From an uncultured Anaerotruncus sp. (GTDB lineage: Bacteria; Bacillota; Clostridia; Oscillospirales; Ruminococcaceae): a stretch of 64,000 nucleotides of DNA. Shown piece by piece: positions 26,242 through 34,294 of this stretch. How positions within the stretch are numbered: the stretch's first letter is position 1; every line of letters begins with the position of its first letter. The position numbers were made by a program, and so were the translations under genes. Under the pieces are notes generated by a model, which saw only the letters and a program-made list of their open reading frames with translations, ran no database searches and had not been told where the DNA came from. Location of the stretch: assembly GCA_944385965.1 (NCBI GenBank), contig CALWZG010000030.1, positions 1 through 64,000 on the forward strand, given 5' to 3'.

Positions 26242-27402
26242 ATGAGTTTGGAACAGGCTGTCGCCTACTTGGATAACGCCGCCACCACCCAGCCCTGCCC
26301 GGAAGCCATAGAGGCGGCCCAAAAAATGATGGCAACATGTTATGGGAATCCCTCCTCCCTCCACCGCATGGGGGTGCGGGCAGCTCAGGAGCTGGCCCTT
26401 GCCCGGGAACAGGTGGCAGGGCTTTTGGGGTGTCAGGAGAGCTGTGTCTGCTTCACATCTGGAGGAAGCGAAGCCAATAACCTGGCGATTTTCGGAGCCG
26501 CCCAGGCTCAGGTCCGCCGGGGCCGCAAGCTGGTGACCACCGCCGCCGAACACGCTTCGGTCAGCGGACCGATGAAGCGGCTGGAGGAACAGGGGTGGCA
26601 GGTGACCTATATCAAACCTTCCGCCCAGGGGCTGATTGACCCTATGGAGGTAGCCCAGGCGGTGGACCAGGAAACCACCCTGGTGAGCATGATGCTGGTG
26701 AACAACGAGACAGGGGCCATCTTCCCTGTGGCGGAAGCCGCCAGCCTGATTCGGCGCAAAAACCCCAACACCCTGATTCACTGCGATGGGGTTCAGGCCT
26801 TCGGGAAGCTGCCTTTGCGGGTGTCCCGTATGGAGATTGACCTGATGAGCGTTTCCGGCCATAAAATTCAGGCTCCAAAAGGGGCGGGGGCCTTATATAT
26901 CCGCAAAGGGGTGCGGATTTTGCCTCTGGTTTATGGAGGGGGCCAGGAAAAAGGGGTCCGCTCAGGAACCGAAAGCCTCCCCATGATTGCCGCCATGGGA
27001 GCTGCCGCGGCCCGTCTGGCGGGACATGAGCGGGAGAACATGGAGCGGGTGGGCAGGCTGAAAGCCCTCTTGATGGAACGGCTGGGGGAAATCCCCCTGG
27101 CGTCGGTCAATTCCCCTCAGGAATCCTCCCCTTACCTTTTGAATTTCTCCATCCCCGGCTACCGCTCGGAGACCATGCTCCACTTTTTGGAAAGCCGTGG
27201 GGTGTATGTTTCCAGCGGTTCCGCCTGCTCTAAGGGAGCCGCCAGTCCGGTGCTGGGCGCCATGGGCCTGTCCGGTGACCAGATTGATGGGGCCTTGCGG
27301 GTCAGCTTCATTTATGACACCCAGCCCCAGGCGGTGGAACAGCTGATAGAAGCCCTGAAGGAAGGAATCGTCTCAGTGGCTCACCGGGGAAGAAAGACTT
27401 AA
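26242..27402 (+). CDS. Cysteine desulfurase (NifS/IscS family), partner of ThiI
   Basis: 386-aa PLP enzyme releasing sulfur from cysteine as a persulfide. PLP lysine is in SVSGHKIQAPKGAGALY, and the active-site Cys in YVSSGSACSKGAASPVL, a group I type loop. ATG 26242 follows AGAGGA and lies about 90 bases after the promoter start; earlier in-frame codons precede the promoter's -10. The gene directly before thiI is the Firmicutes arrangement in which a dedicated NifZ/YrvO-like desulfurase feeds sulfur to ThiI for 4-thiouridine in tRNA, so general Fe-S assembly is less likely. Confidence 0.93.
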   Translation: MSLEQAVAYLDNAATTQPCPEAIEAAQKMMATCYGNPSSLHRMGVRAAQELALAREQVAGLLGCQESCVCFTSGGSEANNLAIFGAAQAQVRRGRKLVTTAAEHASVSGPMKRLEEQGWQVTYIKPSAQGLIDPMEVAQAVDQETTLVSMMLVNNETGAIFPVAEAASLIRRKNPNTLIHCDGVQAFGKLPLRVSRMEIDLMSVSGHKIQAPKGAGALYIRKGVRILPLVYGGGQEKGVRSGTESLPMIAAMGAAAARLAGHERENMERVGRLKALLMERLGEIPLASVNSPQESSPYLLNFSIPGYRSETMLHFLESRGVYVSSGSACSKGAASPVLGAMGLSGDQIDGALRVSFIYDTQPQAVEQLIEALKEGIVSVAHRGRKT

Positions 27403-27427
27403 AATCTCAGATAGAAATGGTGAAGAA

Positions 27428-28591
27428 ATGAAAGAACTAATCTTGCTCAAATGCGGGGAACTGGCCCTGAAAGGCCTGAACCGCCGCACCTTTGAGGATG
27501 TGCTGATGAAGAACTGCCGCCGCCGGCTGGAAAGCCTGGGGAAATTCCATATCTACTCCTCCCAGTCCACCGTGTATGTGGAGCCGGAGAACGAGGATAT
27601 TGATTTGGATGAGGCCCAGGACCGGCTGCTGAAGGTGTTTGGGGTAGCGGCGCTGACCAGGGCGGCGGTTGTGGAGAAGGATTTCCAGGCTATCCAGCGG
27701 ATGGCCCCTGCCTACCTGAAAAACCTGGGGCTGGCCAAAACCTTCAAGGTGGAGGCCAAACGCTCGGATAAGACCTTCCCTATGAAATCCCCGGAGCTTT
27801 GCCGGGAGCTGGGGGCCTGTCTGCTGGAGGCGTACCCCCACCTGACGGTGGACGTCCATCACCCGGATGTGACCGTTTATGTGGAGATTCGTGAGAAGGC
27901 GGCTTATCTGCACACCGACCAGCTTCATGGAGCTGGCGGTCTGCCGGTGGGAACCTCCGGGAAGGCCATGCTGCTGATTTCCGGGGGAATTGACAGTCCA
28001 GTGGCTGGCTATATGATGGCCAAGCGGGGACTGCGGGTCTACGCGGTCCATTTTGTCAGCCCGCCTTACACCAGCGAGCACGCTTTGGAAAAGGTGAAAA
28101 CCCTCTGCAAAAAAATCGCCCCCTACTGCGGACGCATCCGCTTGGCGGTGGTTCCCTTCACACAGGTGCAGGAGGACATCCGGGACCATTGCCCGGAGGA
28201 CATCTTTACCGTGGTCATGCGCAGGTGCATGATGCGCATTGGGGAGCGGGTGGCCAAAGACAACGGCTGTGAGGCCCTCATTACCGGGGAAAGCATGGCC
28301 CAGGTGGCCAGCCAAACCTTGCAGGCCATCGCCTGCACCGACCTGGCCTGCCAGATGCCGGTGCTGCGGCCGGTGATTGGTATGGACAAAAACGAGATTG
28401 TAAAAATCGCGTATCAAATAGACACCTTTGAAACCTCCATTCTGCCTTATGAGGATTGCTGCACCGTCTTTACCCCCAAGCATCCCCGCACCCGGCCCAA
28501 ACTGTCTTATGTGCTGGAAGCGGAGGAGAAGCTGGACATGGACCTGCTGGAAAAAGCCATTCAAGAGACAGAATACTTCGACATCGGCTGA
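27428..28591 (+). CDS. thiI: tRNA sulfurtransferase ThiI (4-thiouridine synthesis)
   Basis: 387-aa enzyme with an N-terminal ferredoxin-like and THUMP domain (about 1-165), then a PP-loop ATPase (LLISGGIDSPVAGYMMAKRG near 180). It lacks the C-terminal rhodanese domain of E. coli ThiI, as in Bacillus. It ends in the typical DCCTVFTPKHPRTRP block. It starts 25 bp after the desulfurase and probably shares its transcript. Confidence 0.96.
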   Translation: MKELILLKCGELALKGLNRRTFEDVLMKNCRRRLESLGKFHIYSSQSTVYVEPENEDIDLDEAQDRLLKVFGVAALTRAAVVEKDFQAIQRMAPAYLKNLGLAKTFKVEAKRSDKTFPMKSPELCRELGACLLEAYPHLTVDVHHPDVTVYVEIREKAAYLHTDQLHGAGGLPVGTSGKAMLLISGGIDSPVAGYMMAKRGLRVYAVHFVSPPYTSEHALEKVKTLCKKIAPYCGRIRLAVVPFTQVQEDIRDHCPEDIFTVVMRRCMMRIGERVAKDNGCEALITGESMAQVASQTLQAIACTDLACQMPVLRPVIGMDKNEIVKIAYQIDTFETSILPYEDCCTVFTPKHPRTRPKLSYVLEAEEKLDMDLLEKAIQETEYFDIG

Positions 28592-28639
28592 TATAGGATA
28601 GATAGAGGATGATTGAATTTCTAAAGGAGGTGGGTACCT

Positions 28640-31600
28640 TTGTTCGCTGAGATTATCGGCGTTGGCGATGCCCTGACTGTACCAGGGGCGATGGAAGCCT
28701 GTACCCGAACAATTACAAAGGAGCTGGCTGCCTGTGGGGTCCGGGTCAGCGGGGGCTGTGCTGTGGGCGTCAATGTCCAGCAGCTGCGGGCCACCATTGC
28801 CAGAGCGCTGGAACGAAGCGATGTGGTACTCTTAATCGGCGGATTGGGTATGGGGGCGGATGGAATCACCAAAAATACCGTCTGTGAGGGATTAAACCGC
28901 CGTTTGGTGCTCCATGAGGATAGTCTGCGGAGAATTCGGGCCGCTTATGAGCACGCCGGCAGACAGATGCCCCAGCAGGCCACCCGATTGGCCATGCTCC
29001 CTGAAAAATCCATTATATTCCCAGGTGTGAAGGGAATCACACCTGGCTGCGCCCTGGCGGCGGGAAATCAGTTCATCATCATGCTGCCGGAAAAACCGGC
29101 GGAGCATGTTCCCATGCTGCAAAAAAGTGTGGTGCCTTATCTGGCCCAATTTGCCAACGCGGCGGTGGTGACTCATACCATCAACGCCTTTGGAATCACT
29201 GAAGCCCAAGCCCGGTCCCAGCTGGGTTCTTTGCTGAACAGTAAGGAGCCTTCGGTGGCCCTGTACGCCAAAAAAGGGGAAATCCAGGTTCGGGTTACCG
29301 CCCGGGCCGGGGATAAAGCCAAGGCGGCGGCCATGGTGAATCCGGTGGTAAAGGCGGTGAGAGAGGCCCTGGGCGACCGGGTCTACGGAGTGGATGTGCG
29401 GGACCTGCCCCACACCATGGTGGAATTGATGGAAGCCCGGCGTCTGGACTTGTCCATTGGGGAGGGGGGCACAGGAGGCATCCTGGCCCAGCTGCTGATG
29501 GAACATGTGCCAGGCGGCAGCGATTTGGTGCGATTCCATGCTTCCGCCACCTCTCAAAAACTGAAGACCGACGCTTTGAAGGTGCCACCAAAGCTGCTGA
29601 AGCGGTTCGGGGCGGTAAGCCCTCAAACCGCGGCCGCTATGGCTTATGGGGCTATGCTGCAAGGCGGCTCCAACGTGGGACTGGCGATTACAGGGAACCT
29701 GGGAAACCAGGGGGATGACCCCAAACATCCAGGGCTGTGCTATGTGGCTTTGTGTACCGAACGGTTGGCCTGGGTTCAGCGGGTGGACCTTTCCCCAAGC
29801 GAGTCTCCCCAGCAGCGGTATCTGGTCTGTCTGCACGCCTTGGATTTAGCCCGCAGATATGCGGGAGCTTTGCCTGGTGAGCTGCCAGGAGGGAATCCTT
29901 TAAAAGCGGTAATGTCAGGCAAGGTGTCCGTTATGTCGGAGGAGCTTGCCCTGGCCAGACCCGTCAAAACAAAACGGCCCTTCATCGCCGCTGTACTTCC
30001 CTGGAAGGGAGATGGGGCGGTGGATGTAATCCGGAAGTTAATTCTCATCATCGCTGTGGTGGTGTTTATCAGCTCCATCTCCTACCTGGTAAACTTCAAG
30101 ATGCAATCTGCTGGAAATAAAGCTACTTATGACAAGGTGGCAGAATCCTACCGAGGGGACATCTCCGATGAGGAGGTGGACACCTTGAAGCAAAACGGGG
30201 AGTATCCAGCAGATTATCAGGCGAAATTCGCTGCCCTGTACCAGCAGAACCCGGAAGTGGCTGGCTGGGTGCAGATTGAGGGAACCACCATCAATTATCC
30301 GGTGGTACAGACTGATAACAATGAGTATTATCTGCGGAGGGATTTTACAAAACAGAGCAGTAAATATGGAACTCCTTGGCTGGATGCTTACGATTCCATG
30401 AACCCGCAATGCGATAACTATGTTATCTACGGCCATAACATGACCGATGGGCAGATGTTCGGGGAGCTTATGAAGTATAAGCCCAGCGGAGAAGGACTTA
30501 CTTTCTTACAGCAGCATCCCATTATTCAAATGGATGATGTTTACCGGGACAACACTTATAAGATTGTATCGGTGTTTATCACCAACGCTATCGACCAATA
30601 TGGCCCGGTATTCTACTATAACGATTACCAGGATATGTCTGACCAGGCCAAATTTAACGAGTTTGTGGAAGAAATCACAGCCCGTTCCTACTATACCTCT
30701 GATGTGGATATCCAATATGGGGATAAGTTTGTAACCCTGTCCACCTGCTCTTATGAGTATGGCCCTGTTTCCGAGAATGCCCATGTACGTACGGTGATTG
30801 TGGGCCGCCGGGTGCGGGATGGGGAAGAGGTAGACCCTGGTTCGATTACCTATGGCATCAACCCCAATCCTAAAATGCCGGTGGGCTTTACCAACCAGAA
30901 CAGCAACGCTGCTGCGGCGTCCTCTCAGGAGCAGGCTCAGCAGTCCTCTGAGGAGCAAATTTTCAACAGCCAGACCCTGTCTGATACGGTTACATCCTCT
31001 CAAACTCAGTCTTCCTCCAGCACTGCTTCCAGCAGCAGCTCTGGTTCCAGCTCCAACCGTGGGGAAAGTGACCTGAAGGAGAATGAGGCAGAGGCTTGGG
31101 AGCAGGCAGAACAAGCCCAGGCAGCTCAAAAACGAGCGGAACGGGCACTGTCTGACGCTAAGGATGCCCAAAGACAGGCGGAGAAAACAGATAGCGCTGA
31201 GGAGGCTCGCCGGGCCGCTGACAAAGCGGCGTCCGCAGTGGATGAGGCTAAAGAGGCCTATTATGAGGCACTGGACGCTTTGGATGCGGCCCAGGCGGCT
31301 TACGAGCAAAATCCTACCAATGAGGCCAGAAGAGCGCTGAGCGCCGCCGAGTCAGCGGTGGACGCCACAGAACAGGCGTGGGACAGCGCTAAGGAGTACG
31401 CGGATTCAGCGGACGAAATCGCTTCCAATCTTGGAACTGGTTCCAGTTCCTCCAGCTCATCCAGTTCGTCTGATGCCTCCAGCAGCTCCAGTTCTTCCAG
31501 CAGCTCACAGGCGGAGAGTTCCAGTTCCAGCAGTTCCTCTCAGGCTTCCAGTTCAGAGGCATCTTCTTCCGAAACCTCCTCAGAGCAGCAGTCCTCCTCA

Positions 31601-32602
31601 GATGGGGAGAGTTCCAGCGGCTCTGACCAGGCCGATGGGGAGACTATGGGCGGAAATCCCTTCGGGGACAGGGACACCCATGAGGTTACTATGGAACGCC
31701 CAACCATAAGCACTATGCAAAAGCCCCAAGGGACACCAAATCAGATTCCTTCGGTGAGTTCCAGCGATGATGAGGAGGAGCAGGAGGAAGATGAGGTGGA
31801 AGATGAAGAAGATGAGGAAGACAACGGCGGCAGCGATGTGGACGCTGGACAGCTTACCATTTCAACCAATGGGTCCCGTCTCACAGGGGATGCGGAAGAA
31901 ATCGTGGCCAAAGTGGTTATGAACGAAATGGGGGACAGCTTCCAGGAGGAGGCACTGAAAGCCCAGGCGGTGGCGGTCTATACCTATGTAAAATATGAAA
32001 ACAATTATGGACGGACCCCTGCTCTGGGAGCAAAATCCCCCAGCTCAAAAGTACGGAATGCCGTAGACCAAGTGATTGGACAAGCAGTCTATTATAATGG
32101 GAATCTGGCCTATACCCCCTTCTTCTCCACCAGCGCCGGGGTGACTTTGGCGTCAAAGGATGTGTGGGGTGGAAGCTACCCTTACTTGGTTTCAGTGGAC
32201 AGTGAAGTGGACCAGGATGCCTCCTCTTATGAAAGAACGGTGACCTGGGATGAGGACAAGCTTGTGACTCAGGTGGAGAAAAAATTGGATGTATCCCTGG
32301 ACGGAGACCCTGAGGGTTGGCTGGAAATAGAGGAGTACATTGATGACACACCATATGTCCGTTCCATCCGGGTAGGGGATGAAACTGTTTCCGGCAGGAC
32401 CTTTCGAGAAAGTGTCCTGGGCCTGCGCTCCGCCGCTTTTGATGTGGAGTATGACGCAGACGAGGAAGCCTTCCATTTCACCACCTATGGATATGGACAT
32501 GGAGTTGGCATGAGCCAGATGGGTGCCCAGCTGTACGCCCAGCAGGGATGGGATTACATAGATATTTTGGAACACTACTATGAGGGCGCCTATGTGGATT
32601 GA
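28640..32602 (+). CDS. Three-part fusion: degenerate CinA - class B sortase - SpoIID
   Basis: 1320 aa in a single uninterrupted frame, TTG start 9 bp after AAGGAGG. Residues 1-410 are CinA: an N-terminal MoCF-like domain (FAEIIGVGDAL, LIGGLGMGADGIT) and a C-terminal amidohydrolase-like domain. The nucleophile motif AESCTGG reads GEGGTGG (274-280), so Ser is Gly, and PGPP and GGLGPT motifs are also altered; the enzyme is probably inactive. A membrane helix lies at about 463-485. Residues about 493-725 are a class B sortase with His599 (YGHNM), Cys703 (TLSTCSY) and Arg717 (HVRTVIVG), all intact. Residues 745-1068 are Ser-rich and acidic linkers around an Ala/Glu/Lys coiled coil. Residues 1070-1320 are a SpoIID/LytB peptidoglycan-lytic domain (VVMNEMGDSFQEEALKAQAV, YGHGVGMSQMGAQLYA). 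The CinA part would be cytoplasmic and the rest outside. Confidence 0.9.
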   Translation: MFAEIIGVGDALTVPGAMEACTRTITKELAACGVRVSGGCAVGVNVQQLRATIARALERSDVVLLIGGLGMGADGITKNTVCEGLNRRLVLHEDSLRRIRAAYEHAGRQMPQQATRLAMLPEKSIIFPGVKGITPGCALAAGNQFIIMLPEKPAEHVPMLQKSVVPYLAQFANAAVVTHTINAFGITEAQARSQLGSLLNSKEPSVALYAKKGEIQVRVTARAGDKAKAAAMVNPVVKAVREALGDRVYGVDVRDLPHTMVELMEARRLDLSIGEGGTGGILAQLLMEHVPGGSDLVRFHASATSQKLKTDALKVPPKLLKRFGAVSPQTAAAMAYGAMLQGGSNVGLAITGNLGNQGDDPKHPGLCYVALCTERLAWVQRVDLSPSESPQQRYLVCLHALDLARRYAGALPGELPGGNPLKAVMSGKVSVMSEELALARPVKTKRPFIAAVLPWKGDGAVDVIRKLILIIAVVVFISSISYLVNFKMQSAGNKATYDKVAESYRGDISDEEVDTLKQNGEYPADYQAKFAALYQQNPEVAGWVQIEGTTINYPVVQTDNNEYYLRRDFTKQSSKYGTPWLDAYDSMNPQCDNYVIYGHNMTDGQMFGELMKYKPSGEGLTFLQQHPIIQMDDVYRDNTYKIVSVFITNAIDQYGPVFYYNDYQDMSDQAKFNEFVEEITARSYYTSDVDIQYGDKFVTLSTCSYEYGPVSENAHVRTVIVGRRVRDGEEVDPGSITYGINPNPKMPVGFTNQNSNAAAASSQEQAQQSSEEQIFNSQTLSDTVTSSQTQSSSSTASSSSSGSSSNRGESDLKENEAEAWEQAEQAQAAQKRAERALSDAKDAQRQAEKTDSAEEARRAADKAASAVDEAKEAYYEALDALDAAQAAYEQNPTNEARRALSAAESAVDATEQAWDSAKEYADSADEIASNLGTGSSSSSSSSSSDASSSSSSSSSSQAESSSSSSSSQASSSEASSSETSSEQQSSSDGESSSGSDQADGETMGGNPFGDRDTHEVTMERPTISTMQKPQGTPNQIPSVSSSDDEEEQEEDEVEDEEDEEDNGGSDVDAGQLTISTNGSRLTGDAEEIVAKVVMNEMGDSFQEEALKAQAVAVYTYVKYENNYGRTPALGAKSPSSKVRNAVDQVIGQAVYYNGNLAYTPFFSTSAGVTLASKDVWGGSYPYLVSVDSEVDQDASSYERTVTWDEDKLVTQVEKKLDVSLDGDPEGWLEIEEYIDDTPYVRSIRVGDETVSGRTFRESVLGLRSAAFDVEYDADEEAFHFTTYGYGHGVGMSQMGAQLYAQQGWDYIDILEHYYEGAYVD

Positions 32603-32692
32603 CACAAAAAAGTGGTGATTTTGCACCGCAGATGAACCTATGAAACCCTTGTTTTTCCAAAATGACAAGAGGAAAAACGCTGGATAACAGAG

Positions 32693-32739
32693 AAAACCCC
32701 CTGATGCGGGAACTGAAAGGTTCCGCGTCAGGGGGTTTT
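32693..32739 (+). terminator. Terminator after the fusion gene
   Basis: AAAACCCCCTGA (32693-32704) pairs with TCAGGGGGTTTT (32728-32739), extended by an inner GCGG stem. Symmetric A and T runs suggest it works in both directions, also ending the convergent hemerythrin gene. Confidence 0.9.
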
Positions 32740-32786
32740 GTGCAGGAAAGATAGATCTGCGCCAATGGGGGAACAGAGATAAAAGT

Positions 32787-33641
32787 TTATTGGGGCAACT
32801 CTCCAAGGATACTGATGCTCAGACAGCCGGAGTCTGTATTGATATGAACACTAGCTCCATCCACCTGGCAGACGAAATCCTGGCAGACAACTGGGGTTGA
32901 GATGTCACAGCAAAGCCCCCGCTGGGTGAGGGCGGTAGCCGCGTTCCCACAGGAGATATTTGTTAATTCGCAGAGTGCGGACTGAACCAATTCATCCAGT
33001 TCGGTCAACTCCATGCCTGTCATGGATTGAAGCAGATTGAGGGCAAGCCCTTTTGAGAAGCCAAATACCGCGTCGCCCTTTAAATCCCCCATCAACTGGA
33101 TTTTCACGAAAAGCTCTCCCTGCAGCTCAGAAGGGCTTGACACACACACCTGTGCATTTCCTGGGTCCAGTGCCGCCATCGTCCACATAACATCCAACAC
33201 ACTGCTGGAAAATAAATCCACATAACGGTCAAAAAATTTTTCTTTAGAGGAATTTTCCTCCTGGGAAACAATCTTCTGGTCAGAATCTGTTACGTGGTAA
33301 ATCAGCCAGGTTGTTACAACTCCGGCCAAATCTTTCATAGTTTTATTGTTGAAACCATTTTCTGTCAATAGTTTCTCGTAATTAAGAACAGTCTGTGTAA
33401 ATTGCTGATGTTCTTTTCTGTGGTCCTCCAGGCCACTGTAATGAATAGAGGCTTGATAGGCTTCCTCATCTTTGAAATGATAGATGACATAGTCCTTCAA
33501 AAACCCCAAGATTTCCTGATATACCTCCACAGAAGCTCCATTTTCTACGGCGTTTACCAAATTCTCCGTCATATGGAATAATTCCATATGTTGATTGTCA
33601 ATACGCTCGACTCCAAGGCGGTAACTGTCTTTCCACATCAT
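32787..33641 (-). CDS. Hemerythrin-CheX two-domain protein
   Basis: 284 aa. Residues 1-125 are bacteriohemerythrin with the diiron ligands His18, His55, Glu59, His74, His78, His116 and Asp121 all present. Residues about 135-284 are a CheX-like domain (MGDLKGDAVFGFSKG, LTNISCGNAATALTQRG), a family of CheY-P phosphatases. An oxygen- or nitric-oxide-sensing domain joined to CheX may tune chemotaxis or a CheY-like output. AAGAGGTAG precedes the ATG. Monocistronic. Confidence 0.88.
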   Translation of the reverse strand: MMWKDSYRLGVERIDNQHMELFHMTENLVNAVENGASVEVYQEILGFLKDYVIYHFKDEEAYQASIHYSGLEDHRKEHQQFTQTVLNYEKLLTENGFNNKTMKDLAGVVTTWLIYHVTDSDQKIVSQEENSSKEKFFDRYVDLFSSSVLDVMWTMAALDPGNAQVCVSSPSELQGELFVKIQLMGDLKGDAVFGFSKGLALNLLQSMTGMELTELDELVQSALCELTNISCGNAATALTQRGLCCDISTPVVCQDFVCQVDGASVHINTDSGCLSISILGELPQ

Positions 33642-33677
33642 GCGTAGTCTACCTCTTTTGTGACGAAATTTTGTATC

Positions 33678-33706
33678 ATTTTATCACGCTTAGTATAAAA
33701 AGGCAA
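33678..33706 (-). promoter_or_regulatory. Promoter of the hemerythrin-CheX gene
   Basis: Minus strand: -35 TTGCCT (33701-33706), 17-bp spacer, -10 TAAAAT (33678-33683), about 30 bases before the Shine-Dalgarno. Confidence 0.65.
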
Positions 33707-33967
33707 GGAATACCTTAAAGGAATCTTCAAAAACCGATGGATTGGGACGAAATCAGCGGTTTTGACAGTTTCCTAATGTGGGGGGCGGATTTGTCCAGGG
33801 ATTGACATAGTTCTGTATAAGGAGCGGGGATTCAGATAAAAAATCAGGAACAGCCTGCTTTTTGCGCTGGATTTGAAAAGTTTGTCAAGGTGAGGCGCTT
33901 TGGATGGAAAGGTTTTCCATAAGGGGGTATTTTTTAAGAAACAACTTTCTGATTTTGGATAAATTCT

Positions 33968-33996
33968 TGCGTAATTAAGTTGTTTGGGTTATACTG
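33968..33996 (+). promoter_or_regulatory. Promoter of the EAL gene leader
   Basis: -35 TTGCGT (33968-33973), 17-bp spacer, -10 TATACT (33991-33996). It predicts a leader of nearly 300 bases before the coding start at 34295. Confidence 0.6.
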
Positions 33997-34039
33997 CTAG
34001 ATATGATGAAATAGATCTTTCAACGTAACTTCAACAGCA

Positions 34040-34172
34040 ACAGAGCCATATGTGGATGCCTGAAAACCGGCATGCTGGAAGGGCTTCTCAGCTTCAGACC
34101 CACAGGCTCCTCAAGGAAGGTCGCCTGCCTTATAGGAAGACTAAAAAAAGTCAAGGAATAGGGGCGGTTAAG
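34040..34172 (+). ncRNA. Possible structured leader RNA ahead of the EAL gene
   Basis: Within the long leader several hairpins can be drawn: AGCC/GGCT (34044-34047 with 34082-34085) enclosing ATGCC/GGCAT (34056-34060 with 34069-34073); CAGGC/GCCTG (34103-34107 with 34123-34127); GACT-A6-AGTC (34139-34152) inside a CGCC...GGCG pairing. I could not match it to a cyclic-di-GMP or other known riboswitch. The rest of 33707-34294 shows no coding sequence. Confidence 0.3.
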
Positions 34173-34294
34173 AATATAATGGAACAGGCTTGAGCCATTG
34201 TGCCAATAAAAATCAAGCACAAGAAGATACCCGGCATTTTTCCCTCCTCTAATGGTAAATAGCCAGATTACATATTCCTGAAGAAGGTATCAGA

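Noticed and set aside
34020-34220. 66-codon minus-strand frame in the EAL leader
   Set aside because: Its sequence is explained by hairpins of the plus-strand leader, and it lacks a ribosome binding site.
33997-34294. Cyclic-di-GMP riboswitch upstream of the EAL gene
   Set aside because: I looked for the conserved cores of both GEMM classes and did not find them.
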